In this document: positions 1 through 8,275 of the stretch, one piece after another
How the letters are laid out: the number at the start of each line of letters is the position of its first letter
How positions within the stretch are numbered: position 1 is the first letter of the stretch
Assembly (NCBI GenBank): GCA_937873005.1
Contig: CALMUY010000109.1
Span: forward strand, 1 to 40,703
Direction of reading: 5' to 3'
DNA from: an uncultured Aeromicrobium sp.
GTDB lineage: Bacteria > Actinomycetota > Actinomycetes > Propionibacteriales > Nocardioidaceae
DNA: 40,703 nucleotides
Notes under the pieces: generated by a model
The model's database searches: none
What the model was told of the DNA's origin: nothing
What the model saw: only the letters and a program-made list of their open reading frames with translations
Translations under genes and position numbers: made by a program

Positions 1-386
1 ACTTCTTCGGGCGTGGTGCAGACGCGCGGTTCGGCAGTTGGTACTCCCGCTTCCGCCATGACTTGTTTGGCGAAGGCTTTAGACCCTTCGAGTTGAGCTG
101 CTTGCGCACTCGGACCGAAGCAGGCAACGCCCGCTTGACGCACTGCGTCGGCCACGCCTGCAACGAGGGGTGCTTCGGGGCCGATCACAACGAGATCGAC
201 GCCGAGCCGGTTCGCGAGAGCCGCCACGTCGGCGCCATCGGTGGCGTTGACCGGGTGCAGCAAGGCGAACGCGGCAATTCCAGGGTTGCCGGGTGCTGCG
301 TGGACTTCGGTGACTTGAGGATCACGAGACAGCGCGAGTGCTAGTGCGTGTTCGCGGCCGCCAGTGCCAATAACGAGTACCTTCAC
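1..386 (-). CDS. purD: Phosphoribosylamine-glycine ligase, N-terminal part (cut by window edge)
   Basis: GAR synthetase ligates glycine to phosphoribosylamine with ATP in de novo purine synthesis (cytoplasm). Only the first 128 codons lie in the window. The translation opens VKVLVIGTGGREHALAL, the N-terminal nucleotide-fold loop of PurD, and continues through GNPGIA, VVIGPEAPL and FGPS...EGSKAFAK, all diagnostic of the family. I start it at the GTG ending at 386. An upstream TAGACT (394-399) stands 7 nt before it, which suggests a leaderless mRNA with its own promoter in the 58-bp gap after purA. An overlapping GTG at 390 is out of frame. purA lies immediately upstream on the same strand, so two purine genes sit together. 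Confidence 0.95.
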   Translation of the reverse strand, partial: MKVLVIGTGGREHALALALSRDPQVTEVHAAPGNPGIAAFALLHPVNATDGADVAALANRLGVDLVVIGPEAPLVAGVADAVRQAGVACFGPSAQAAQLEGSKAFAKQVMAEAGVPTAEPRVCTTPEE

Positions 387-444
387 TCACGGGAGTCTAC
401 TTGGCCCGCGTTCCTAGGAGTTCCGGCCGTACTGCCGTTCTCGA

Positions 445-1788
<1,344 letters not shown>

Positions 1789-1845
1789 CTACCGAAAGCC
1801 GCTCACAGGCGTGGCAGTCGAAGGAATGCAGGTTAAAAGGTGGTT

Positions 1846-2250
1846 TTAGCCGACGAGCTCGTCGTACGCTTCGCGGCTCGACTCGCGCAAGAATTCGCGG
1901 CAGCGATGCGCTTCTTCGACATCGTGCAGTCGTTCACTCGCGGTGGCCAAGGCGGCTAGGGAACGCAAGAAGCCTCGGTTCGGTTCATGTGACCACGGCA
2001 CCGGCCCGTGACCTCGCCAACCGTTGCGGCGGAGTGCGTCGAGGGAACGGTGGTAGGCGGTGCGAGCGTAGGCGTAGCCTTCGAGATCGCGGTTTTCCGC
2101 GAGGGCGGCCTCGGCGAGCAGTGCCCATGCGAGTGTGGACGCAGGTTCGCGTTCAGCGACTTCGTCGGCCCCAAGACCTTCGGCCCACAGTTCGGCGCCA
2201 GGTTCAACAGGAAGCAAGGTTTCGGCTGGTTCGCCCAATAAGTTCGTCAC
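1846..2250 (-). CDS. DUF3151 family protein
   Basis: A 134-aa soluble protein of the actinobacterial DUF3151 family, function unknown. The family core is recognisable in the middle and C-terminal part: a run of helices with GYAYARTAYHRSLDALRRN, then GWRGHGPVPW and EPNRGFLRSLAAL, and a C-terminal EAHRCREFL. No signal peptide or membrane segment is seen. The start is the GTG ending at 2250; TAGGGT (2257-2262) lies 6 nt upstream, which fits a leaderless transcript. The family is commonly found next to fba and purA in actinobacteria, as here. The adjacent inverted-repeat cassette begins only about 20 bp upstream of the start, separating this gene from fba. Confidence 0.88.
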   Translation of the reverse strand: MTNLLGEPAETLLPVEPGAELWAEGLGADEVAEREPASTLAWALLAEAALAENRDLEGYAYARTAYHRSLDALRRNGWRGHGPVPWSHEPNRGFLRSLAALATASERLHDVEEAHRCREFLRESSREAYDELVG

Positions 2251-2269
2251 CCGCCGACCCTACCAATCC

Positions 2270-2337
2270 CCTCCCAATTCCCACGAGACCCTCGATTCTT
2301 GGGTTCACGCACACCAATTAGGTACGCGTGAACCCAA
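2270..2337 (+). repeat. Left copy of 68-bp inverted repeat, with internal hairpin
   Basis: Positions 2270-2337 match the reverse complement of 3436-3503 at 63 of 68 positions without gaps. Inside it, TTGGGTTCACGC (2299-2310) and GCGTGAACCCAA (2326-2337) form a perfect 12-bp inverted repeat, with ACC/GGT pairing inside and an AATTA centre. Weaker similarity to the partner continues inward to about 2359. The copy starts about 20 bp from the DUF3151 start. Confidence 0.9.
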
Positions 2338-2407
2338 TTTCCTATGCACAGTGGGGCGCATGCGACTATCCACAGGCCAGGCTTAACCCATTGGCTCGCG
2401 CCCCGCG

Positions 2408-3358
2408 ATGAACAAGGCTCGAACCATGCCGATTGATCTAAGCAGTCAACTCAATGTGCGTGGATTCCTCACACGCCCCGAACTTCTCAACGAGGGTTAT
2501 AACGACGACGACATCCGCACACTTAAACGGCGCTTCCGGCTACAAACAATCGGCCCGGGACTCTACGCCGATTCGGCCTACACAAGGCTCACACCTGAAG
2601 AACAGCATCTCGTCCGGTGCCGAGCGAGTACAAGCAGGTTTAGCAACAACATCGCGATCTCTCACCAATCAGCCGCACTGATTCACGGCGCTGCGCTATG
2701 GAAGCAAGACCTGACATATGTTCACGTCACACGGCGTGACCTCGGCCGCGGACGCCATCAAGCTGGAGTGGCTCATCACATTGCCGAATTGCCTGATACG
2801 GAAGTGGCTGAGGTCGACGGGACCCTCGTAACCTCTCCCGCACGCACCGTTTGGGATGTGTGCGTGACATCAGGGGTTGAAGCTGGCCTAGTCACAGCGG
2901 ACTCGATGCTCAATCTCGGCCTTGTGCTGGACAGGGATTTCCTGGACTTAGTTTCGAGATACTCGACGTGGCGGGGTTCGCGGCGGGCCAAAATGACTCT
3001 TAGCCTCGCGGACGGCCGCTCCGATTCGCCAGGCGAGACTCGCGCCCGACTTATGTTTCAGCGCGCGGGGATCCCGCGTCCAGTCCTGCAATTTCGCGTC
3101 GAAGACCACGGCGGGGATTTGATTGGGATCTCCGACTTCGCGTGGCCTGAGCATCGGCTCCTTGGCGAATTCGATGGCAAGGTGAAGTACGGGAACCCAG
3201 AGGATCTGTTCAAGGAAAAGATCCGCGAAGATCGTTTACGTGCGCAGGGGTGGAGCATCATTCGGCTCGTGTGGTCAGACCTAGCAAGTTCACAGCAACG
3301 AACAACCATCGCGCGAGTGACCGAAGCGCTGCGTCTTGCCGAACGAATTCACTCGTGA
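2408..3358 (+). CDS. AbiEi-like winged-helix protein with C-terminal DUF559/Vsr-like nuclease region
   Basis: A 316-aa soluble protein. Residues about 10-60 (RGFLTRPELLNEGYNDDDIRTL, then RLQTIGPGLYAD) resemble the N-terminal domain of AbiEi-type antitoxins, a winged helix. The middle (ISHQSAALIHGA, VHVTRR, VTSPARTVWDVC) matches the same family core. The C-terminal third has SPGETRARL, then ISDFAWPEHRLLGEFDGKVKYG and RLRAQGWSIIRLVWSDL, the layout of DUF559/Vsr-like PD-(D/E)XK nuclease folds with D, E and K in order. No AbiEii-type toxin partner is adjacent, so an ordinary type IV toxin-antitoxin pair is not shown. The start could instead be the ATG at 2426 (MPIDLSSQL), which has AAGGCT 6 nt upstream. 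The gene sits alone between the inverted repeats and is opposite in strand to both neighbours. Real gene: sure; role: unknown. Confidence 0.85.
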   Translation: MNKARTMPIDLSSQLNVRGFLTRPELLNEGYNDDDIRTLKRRFRLQTIGPGLYADSAYTRLTPEEQHLVRCRASTSRFSNNIAISHQSAALIHGAALWKQDLTYVHVTRRDLGRGRHQAGVAHHIAELPDTEVAEVDGTLVTSPARTVWDVCVTSGVEAGLVTADSMLNLGLVLDRDFLDLVSRYSTWRGSRRAKMTLSLADGRSDSPGETRARLMFQRAGIPRPVLQFRVEDHGGDLIGISDFAWPEHRLLGEFDGKVKYGNPEDLFKEKIREDRLRAQGWSIIRLVWSDLASSQQRTTIARVTEALRLAERIHS

Positions 3359-3435
3359 CTGGCTCTTGAACGCAGGACGAGGGCGAACTCGAGTTATGTC
3401 GCCGAATCCAACGGCGTCACACTTCGCCTAGATTT

Positions 3436-3503
3436 TTGGGTTAACGCGTACCTAATTGGTATGCGTTAACCCAAAAATCGAGGGCCTCGTGGGAATTGGG
3501 AGG
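3436..3503 (-). repeat. Right copy of 68-bp inverted repeat, with internal hairpin
   Basis: Reverse-complement partner of 2270-2337. Its internal hairpin is longer: 3431-3447 and 3463-3479 are perfect 17-bp arms (GATTTTTGGGTTAACGC), with a further TACC/GGTA pairing across one mismatch and a TAATT centre. Two of the five differences from the left copy are compensatory inside the stem (C-G at 2306/2330 is replaced by A-T at 3443/3467). The copy ends at 3503, directly beside the fba stop, and could also act as the fba transcript end. Confidence 0.9.
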
Positions 3504-4523
3504 TTAGAGGCGGGTGCCTACCGAGCGCAGGTTCTGGCAAGCCTCGACCACGCGGGCAGCCATGTTTGCTTCGCCGGCCTTACCCCAAGCACGCGGATCG
3601 TAGAGCTTCTTATTGCCCACTTCGCCGTCGATCTTGAGCACGCCGTCGTAGTTCTGGAACATGTGTGCGGCAACGGGGCGGCTGAACGCATATTGCGTGT
3701 CAGTGTCGATGTTCATCTTCACGACACCGAAATCAACTGCATCAGAGATTTCTTGATCCGTGGAGCCTGAACCGCCGTGGAATACGAAATCGAAAGCACG
3801 GTCCTTGCCATACTTCGCTGCAATCGTGTCTTGCGCGATCTTGAGCACCTCGGGCTTGAGCTTGACGTTGCCTGGCTTGTAGACGCCGTGCACGTTGCCG
3901 AAAGTCAATGCGGTGAGGTAGCGGCCCTTTTCGCCCAAGCCGAGCGCTTCAACGGTGGCCAACGCATCTTCGGGTGAGGTGTAGAGCTTGTCGTTGATTT
4001 CGGCTTCGACGCCGTCTTCTTCTCCACCCACAACACCGATTTCCACTTCAAGGATGATGTTCGCTTCAACGCAGCGAGCCAACAGTTCCTTCGCGATTTC
4101 CAAGTTTTCAGCGAGCGGAACAGCCGAGCCGTCCCACATATGCGACTGGAAGATCGGCAAACGTCCAGCCTTGACTTCTTCGAGCGAGGCAGCGATCAAC
4201 GGGTTGACGAAGCCGTCGAGTTTGTCTTTAGGGCAGTGGTCCGTGTGCAGAGCCACGTTCACGGGGTAGTTTTTAGCGACTTCGCGCGCGTAGGCCGCGA
4301 AAGCCAGCGAACCGCCAACCATGTCTTTGATGGTCGGGCCCGAGAAGTATTCGGATCCACCGGTAGACACTTGGATGATGCCGTCGCTTTCGGCTTCCGC
4401 GAAACCAGCAAGGGCCGCGTTGAGTGTCTGGGACGACGTGACGTTGATGGCGGGAAATGCGAACGACTCGGCCTTGGCCTTGTCGAGCATGGCGGCGTAA
4501 ACCTCAGGTGTAGCTACGGGCAT
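3504..4523 (-). CDS. fba: Class II fructose-bisphosphate aldolase
   Basis: Zinc-dependent aldolase of glycolysis and gluconeogenesis, cleaving fructose 1,6-bisphosphate into DHAP and glyceraldehyde 3-phosphate. The 339-aa length fits the class IIA group. Visible motifs: ALHTDHCPKDKL around residues 91-102 with the metal and catalytic His/Asp, FGNVHGVYKPGNVKL with a zinc His, FVFHGGSGS with the third zinc His, and NIDTDTQYAF near the C-terminus. The ATG at 4523 has AGGAG 5 nt upstream. It is third in a minus-strand row pyrE, SpoU methyltransferase, fba. Its stop directly abuts the right inverted repeat. Confidence 0.97.
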   Translation of the reverse strand: MPVATPEVYAAMLDKAKAESFAFPAINVTSSQTLNAALAGFAEAESDGIIQVSTGGSEYFSGPTIKDMVGGSLAFAAYAREVAKNYPVNVALHTDHCPKDKLDGFVNPLIAASLEEVKAGRLPIFQSHMWDGSAVPLAENLEIAKELLARCVEANIILEVEIGVVGGEEDGVEAEINDKLYTSPEDALATVEALGLGEKGRYLTALTFGNVHGVYKPGNVKLKPEVLKIAQDTIAAKYGKDRAFDFVFHGGSGSTDQEISDAVDFGVVKMNIDTDTQYAFSRPVAAHMFQNYDGVLKIDGEVGNKKLYDPRAWGKAGEANMAARVVEACQNLRSVGTRL

Positions 4524-4568
4524 GAGTGCTCCTGTGTTGGATTCGCAGAATTACGCCCATTATCCCAC

Positions 4569-5195
4569 TTAACTGATATCGGCGTACTCGCGTATCCAAG
4601 AATGCATAGCAATCGCGGCTGCGGCTCCGGCGTTGATCGACCGAGTTGAGCCGAATTGGGCGATTGAGACCGTGAATTCGCAGGCTGCTTGCATCTGTGG
4701 CGACAAGCCCGGGCCTTCTTGCCCGAAGACCATGATGCAGTTTTTCGGGATGGTGGCGGTCTCGATCGGAACGGAGCCGGGGACGTTATCCACGGCCACC
4801 ACGGTGAGGCCTTGTGCTTGAGCCCAAGCCACCAGATCTTCGGCTGTTTCGTGGTGGCGGATGTGTTGGTAGCGGTCGGTCACCATCGCGCCGCGCCGGT
4901 TCCAGCGACGGTTGCCGACGATGTGAACTTCGGCGGCGAGGAACGCGTTGGCGGTGCGCACGATCGAGCCGATGTTGAAGTCGTGTTGCAGGTTCTCGAT
5001 CGCTACATGGAAGCCGTGTCGCTTGGTGTCGAGGTCTGCGATGATCGCGTCCATGGTCCAGTAGCGGTATGGGTCGATCACGTTGCGCCGATCGCCTTCG
5101 GCAAGCAATTCGGGGTCCCAGTGGTCGCCCTCAGGCCATTCACCTTCCCACGGGCCGACGCCGATCTCGTGGGTTTCGCGTTCTTCGTAGGTCAT
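4569..5195 (-). CDS. SpoU/TrmH-family RNA 2'-O-methyltransferase
   Basis: A 208-aa SPOUT-fold RNA methyltransferase, probably acting on ribose 2'-OH in tRNA or rRNA with SAM. The family blocks are clear: [19 protein letters not shown] (motif 1, with the Asn and Arg), FGQEGPGLS (motif 2), and [21 protein letters not shown] (motif 3 knot segment; Ser-x-Asn-Ala type). The first 60 residues are an acidic N-terminal extension typical of the actinobacterial orthologue next to pyrE. The start ATG overlaps the pyrE stop by 4 bp, so the two are translationally coupled. The target RNA cannot be told from sequence. Confidence 0.92.
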   Translation of the reverse strand: MTYEERETHEIGVGPWEGEWPEGDHWDPELLAEGDRRNVIDPYRYWTMDAIIADLDTKRHGFHVAIENLQHDFNIGSIVRTANAFLAAEVHIVGNRRWNRRGAMVTDRYQHIRHHETAEDLVAWAQAQGLTVVAVDNVPGSVPIETATIPKNCIMVFGQEGPGLSPQMQAACEFTVSIAQFGSTRSINAGAAAAIAMHSWIREYADIS

Positions 5196-5836
5196 ACGAT
5201 GCCGTATTCGGCGCGGTAGGTCTGAACCGCTGGCAGGTGTTCGGCGAAGCGGCCTGTGTGTTCGAGGTAGGTGACGATGTCGTCGAGGGTCACGATGGCA
5301 TGGACGGCGATGCCGTACTTTTCCTCAACCTCTTGAATTGCTGATCGATCGCCGTTGCCTCGCTCTTGGCGGTCAACGCACACAACAACGCCGGCGACCT
5401 GTGCTGGAGTCGCGCTGAGAAGGCTCATGACTTCGCCAATTGCCGTTCCTGCAGTGATGACGTCGTCAATCACGAGGACGCGCCCGGCCGGCTGTTCGCC
5501 GACGAATAAGCCGCCTTCGCCGTGGTCCTTTGCTTCTTTGCGGTTGAAACTCCAAGCGACATCAAGGTTGTGGTCATCATGAAGTTTGATGGCTGTTGCG
5601 GCCGCCAACGGGATCCCTTTGTAGGCAGGGCCGAGCAGCATGTCGTATTCAATCTGCGACGCGACGATGGCAGCGGCGTAAAAACGTCCAAGGGTCGCCA
5701 GCGATGCACCCGACTTGAACAGACCGGCATTAAAAAAGTAGGGCGAGACTCGGCCCGATTTCAGGGTGAATGAGCCAAATCGCAACACGTCATGCGAAAT
5801 GGCGTAGTCGATAAACTCGGACTTGTAGTCAGGCAT
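5192..5836 (-). CDS. pyrE: Orotate phosphoribosyltransferase
   Basis: Converts orotate and PRPP to OMP in pyrimidine synthesis. The PRPP-binding loop [13 protein letters not shown] and the flexible loop region [13 protein letters not shown] are intact, and SPYFFNAG near the N-terminus is typical of PyrE. I choose the ATG at 5836 (MPDYKSEF, 214 aa) over an in-frame start 31 codons earlier: the longer form adds a sequence unlike the family, and TAGGCT (5844-5849) lies 7 nt before this ATG, consistent with a leaderless mRNA. It overlaps the downstream SpoU methyltransferase by 4 bp. Confidence 0.95.
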   Translation of the reverse strand: MPDYKSEFIDYAISHDVLRFGSFTLKSGRVSPYFFNAGLFKSGASLATLGRFYAAAIVASQIEYDMLLGPAYKGIPLAAATAIKLHDDHNLDVAWSFNRKEAKDHGEGGLFVGEQPAGRVLVIDDVITAGTAIGEVMSLLSATPAQVAGVVVCVDRQERGNGDRSAIQEVEEKYGIAVHAIVTLDDIVTYLEHTGRFAEHLPAVQTYRAEYGIV

Positions 5837-5965
5837 GATGCCCAGCCTAATCTGAGGAGTTCGCTTGCCTGCCAATTGCCGGGATTCACGAGTCGCACCA
5901 GTCACTTTAGAAACATATGCCCCACCCACTTACATGTAGTTGAATGTTGCAGTTATGATGTTCTA

Positions 5966-6056
5966 TACAGGTCCGATGAGCTTTTAGCCGTCGCGTCTGT
6001 CGTCGGCCCATCGTTCCACCCCCCCCCGAGGACGATGGGCCGACCTTTTTTCTTTT
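5966..6056 (+). ncRNA. Candidate small RNA ending in a C-rich-loop terminator
   Basis: Lies in the 371-bp gene-free stretch 5837-6207. A TATGAT (5954-5959), or TTGAAT-N18-TATACA (5940-5969), gives promoter-like signals on the plus strand. A strong intrinsic terminator follows at 6002-6056. No plus-strand gene precedes it, so the terminator needs another transcript to end; an RNA of about 80-90 nt fits. The terminator loop holds nine consecutive C (6019-6027), reminiscent of the actinobacterial 6C RNA, but the second C-rich hairpin of that family is not seen. The rest of the stretch (6057-6207) shows nothing I can name. Confidence 0.4.
6002..6056 (+). terminator. Strong intrinsic terminator
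   Basis: GTCGGCCCATCGT (6002-6014) pairs perfectly with ACGATGGGCCGAC (6032-6044), 13 bp, followed by CTTTTTTCTTTTT. The loop contains a run of nine C. The T tract makes it directional on the plus strand. Confidence 0.88.
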
Positions 6057-6207
6057 TGGCCAACGTGCCGATCTCTCGATCCCGAGGCGCGCCCCAACAA
6101 GGCCCACGTTCCACTTCGCGCCGCAAGGAGCGATTTAGATAGGCATTTGGGACCATTTACGCGCAGAAACATTTAGATTTTCAGCCCTTGACCGCATACT
6201 TAACCTT

Positions 6208-7593
6208 GTGCAATCCCTTGCCCTGATCACGTGCGTCGTACTCGCTATTGCGGGTTTTTCGGCACTGCTCCGTGGCTCGCGCGAGGAACTCCGACTTTCG
6301 GCCGTATCCCTCTGTCTAGGGGCGATCGGCTGGATCGCATTGACCCACCTGTGGGATTACGGCCAGATGGAGCAGCACATCCCACTCGCTTTACTTTTCA
6401 TTTCCGTATCCATGGTTTCAGCGTCCGGATACATCAACGTGCGCAAGATGGTCGAAGTCGATTCTGTCATCGCGCCGTGGCACATGCTCGTCATTATTTT
6501 CATGCCACTCGTGGTAGCCGGGTTTACCCTTTTGGGTTGGGGAGTTCCCGATCCCACCGAGTGGCGGACGAGCCCCACCTACATGGTTCAAGCACTCTAT
6601 GTGTACGGCCACCTCATTCTCATGATCATCGTGCTGGCCAAACGACAACGCGACCCTTCGATGAAGATCCGAATCGCTGTAGGCGCTACCCAAGCGTTGG
6701 TGGCGGTTGCGTTCTTCCTGGAGAATTCGTTTTATCAGTACACGCCGTTCATCGCAGCGGTTCTTGCCTTGCTGGCGACGTGGGCTTCGCACTGGCCCGA
6801 AACGTGGTGGCAGGCTCCGACAGACGCCGACGAACTATTGGACGCCATTGGTGTCTTTATCCTTGTGCTCGACGATCAGGGTCGCCTGCGCAAATGGAAC
6901 GTGTCGGCAGGGAAATTGATTGAAGCAGTCGCACCCAGAACGCCCATGCAACGCGGTTTGTACGTAGAGAAAGTCCTCGGAACGCCAATTCCCAAGCACG
7001 ACGGCAGCGTCCTCGAGTTTTCCATCGGTAGCGGCGTACTCCGAACCGAATGCAATACGCAAGAGATCCGAACCGGCAAAGGCCCCAACGACTACGAGAC
7101 GGTGGTCATGCTGCGCCCCCTGAAGTCACGTATCGATTCGGCAAAGTTCACCGCCCCATCTGGCGAATTGCCCGGTTACGACCCAGTCACACAAACGTTG
7201 AGCCGTAAATCGATGCTTGAGAAGTTCGAAGTCGCGGAGTGTGCCGTTCGTCTGGAGTTCCGACCGACCTCGGCTCATGTCCGCCCCGACGAAGCGATGT
7301 TCGTCGTTGCCCGACGGCTCGAAGCGTCGTTCGGCTCATACTCTTGGGGTCGGATAGACACGTGGGGGTTTGCCGCGGTCGTGGAATCTCGCGAAACTGC
7401 CGAGCATCTTGCCGAAATGCTCACGCACTCCCCCGGGCAGGCGATTGACGATGAGTTGAACGTCTACAGCAAGGTTTATGTTGATGTTCGCGAAGCCAAC
7501 GAAGATGGCACCGATTTTGCACGCCGGGTTGCCGAACCGCGACTGCGCGAGAACGAAATCAACAATCAACTCGAGATTGAGCTAGAAGGCTGA
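6208..7593 (+). CDS. Membrane sensor with PAS-like and degenerate GGDEF-like domains
   Basis: A 461-aa membrane protein. The first ~200 residues form six or seven hydrophobic segments (MQSLALITCVVLAIAG, LSAVSLCLGAIGWIA, IPLALLFISVSMVSA, MLVIIFMPLVVAGF and on), a plan shared with membrane histidine kinases and cyclases. Residues about 208-300 (LDAIGVFILVLDDQGRLRKWN) look PAS-like. The rest begins YDPVTQTLSRKSMLEKF, aligning with the DPLTGLxNR opening of GGDEF domains, and has VARRLEASFGSYSWGRIDTWGFAAVVE where the GGDEF signature should be. The signature is lost, so diguanylate cyclase activity is unlikely; a sensory or allosteric role is inferred. The start is a GTG without a clear ribosome binding site. 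No response regulator is adjacent. Confidence 0.8.
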   Translation: MQSLALITCVVLAIAGFSALLRGSREELRLSAVSLCLGAIGWIALTHLWDYGQMEQHIPLALLFISVSMVSASGYINVRKMVEVDSVIAPWHMLVIIFMPLVVAGFTLLGWGVPDPTEWRTSPTYMVQALYVYGHLILMIIVLAKRQRDPSMKIRIAVGATQALVAVAFFLENSFYQYTPFIAAVLALLATWASHWPETWWQAPTDADELLDAIGVFILVLDDQGRLRKWNVSAGKLIEAVAPRTPMQRGLYVEKVLGTPIPKHDGSVLEFSIGSGVLRTECNTQEIRTGKGPNDYETVVMLRPLKSRIDSAKFTAPSGELPGYDPVTQTLSRKSMLEKFEVAECAVRLEFRPTSAHVRPDEAMFVVARRLEASFGSYSWGRIDTWGFAAVVESRETAEHLAEMLTHSPGQAIDDELNVYSKVYVDVREANEDGTDFARRVAEPRLRENEINNQLEIELEG

Positions 7594-7775
7594 GTTAGCG
7601 AGACACATGCTTGACCTAGTTCTCGGCTTGTTGAGTAATTGATTTGGTGCCAAAGTAGCCAAAGTATTGGCGCACCAGACGCGAGGCCCGACTTTCCGCA
7701 CTAGCGCTTTCCACAGTTAGAATTTTTCGCGCTAGATTCACGGCTCCCACATGTGCCTCAACCTGCTCCCACAAG

Positions 7776-7851
7776 TGGAGCCGCCTGTCGGAATCGAACC
7801 GACGACCTTTTCATTACGAGTGAAACGCTCTACCGACTGAGCTAAGGCGGC
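7776..7851 (-). tRNA. tRNA-Thr (CGU)
   Basis: Read on the minus strand the sequence folds as a full cloverleaf: acceptor GCCGCCT/AGGCGGC, D stem GCTC/GAGC, anticodon stem TTTCA/TGAAA with loop CTCGTAA, and T arm GTCGG-TTCGATT-CCGAC. The anticodon is CGT. The discriminator is U and the genomic sequence continues CCA, so the 3' end may be encoded. Downstream (7594-7775) I see only a 7-bp inverted repeat CTAGCGC (7701-7707/7729-7735) and no clear T-tailed terminator. Confidence 0.96.
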
Positions 7852-7951
7852 AAGGCCCAACGAGGATCGCCCGTCGAACCAAGAAGCGAGTCTACCGTGT
7901 TCAAACGCCACACTGGTGACCTGGTGGCTATCGGGAACGTAAGATCACAGC

Positions 7952-8254
7952 GTGGACGAAATGATTGATGGCTCAGTCGCTCAGGAACTTGAAGAAATCC
8001 GCGCCAGTATCGACAACATCGATGCCGCGCTCGTCCATCTTTTGGCAGAACGATTCAAGTGCACCAAGCGTGTCGGAAAGCTCAAAGCCACATACAAACT
8101 GCCTGCCGCTGACCCGGCTCGCGAGGCACGGCAAATCGAACGACTCCGCGCTAAAGCGCTCGAAGCTGATCTTGATCCAGCATTTGCAGAAAAATTCCTG
8201 AACTTCACGATCGAGGAAGTAATCCGCCACCACGAGGCGTTTCAAGAAGACTGA
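7952..8254 (+). CDS. Chorismate mutase, AroQ class
   Basis: A 100-aa all-helical chorismate mutase converting chorismate to prephenate for Phe/Tyr synthesis. Family features: LEEIRASIDNIDAALVHLLAERF with the first-helix Arg, then KRVGKLKATYKLP with the active-site Arg/Lys pair, and R-EARQIERLR, with the C-terminal NFTIEEVIRHH. The start is taken at the GTG at 7952: TAAGAT (7940-7945) lies 6 nt upstream, indicating a leaderless mRNA. An ATG at 7961 is possible but less well placed. It is intracellular (no signal peptide), monocistronic, and converges with the hydrolase gene 21 bp away. Confidence 0.93.
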   Translation: MDEMIDGSVAQELEEIRASIDNIDAALVHLLAERFKCTKRVGKLKATYKLPAADPAREARQIERLRAKALEADLDPAFAEKFLNFTIEEVIRHHEAFQED

Positions 8255-8275
8255 ACGCCGGCACTTGAAAGAGCG

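Larger units (their letters stand above)
2270..3503 (+). mobile_element. Candidate inverted-repeat-bounded gene cassette
   Basis: One gene (2408-3358) is enclosed by two 68-bp inverted repeats that reach exactly to the fba stop codon on the right and to the edge of the DUF3151 promoter on the left. DUF3151 and fba are usually neighbours in actinobacteria, so the cassette looks inserted between them. No transposase, integrase or target-site duplication is visible, so mobility is an inference. An alternative is a local inverted duplication serving as regulatory hairpins for the enclosed gene and for fba. Confidence 0.35.

Noticed and set aside
2250..3510. Insertion sequence with transposase
   Set aside because: The enclosed gene has no DDE, HUH or recombinase motif, and no target-site duplication is seen outside the repeats; kept only as a candidate cassette.
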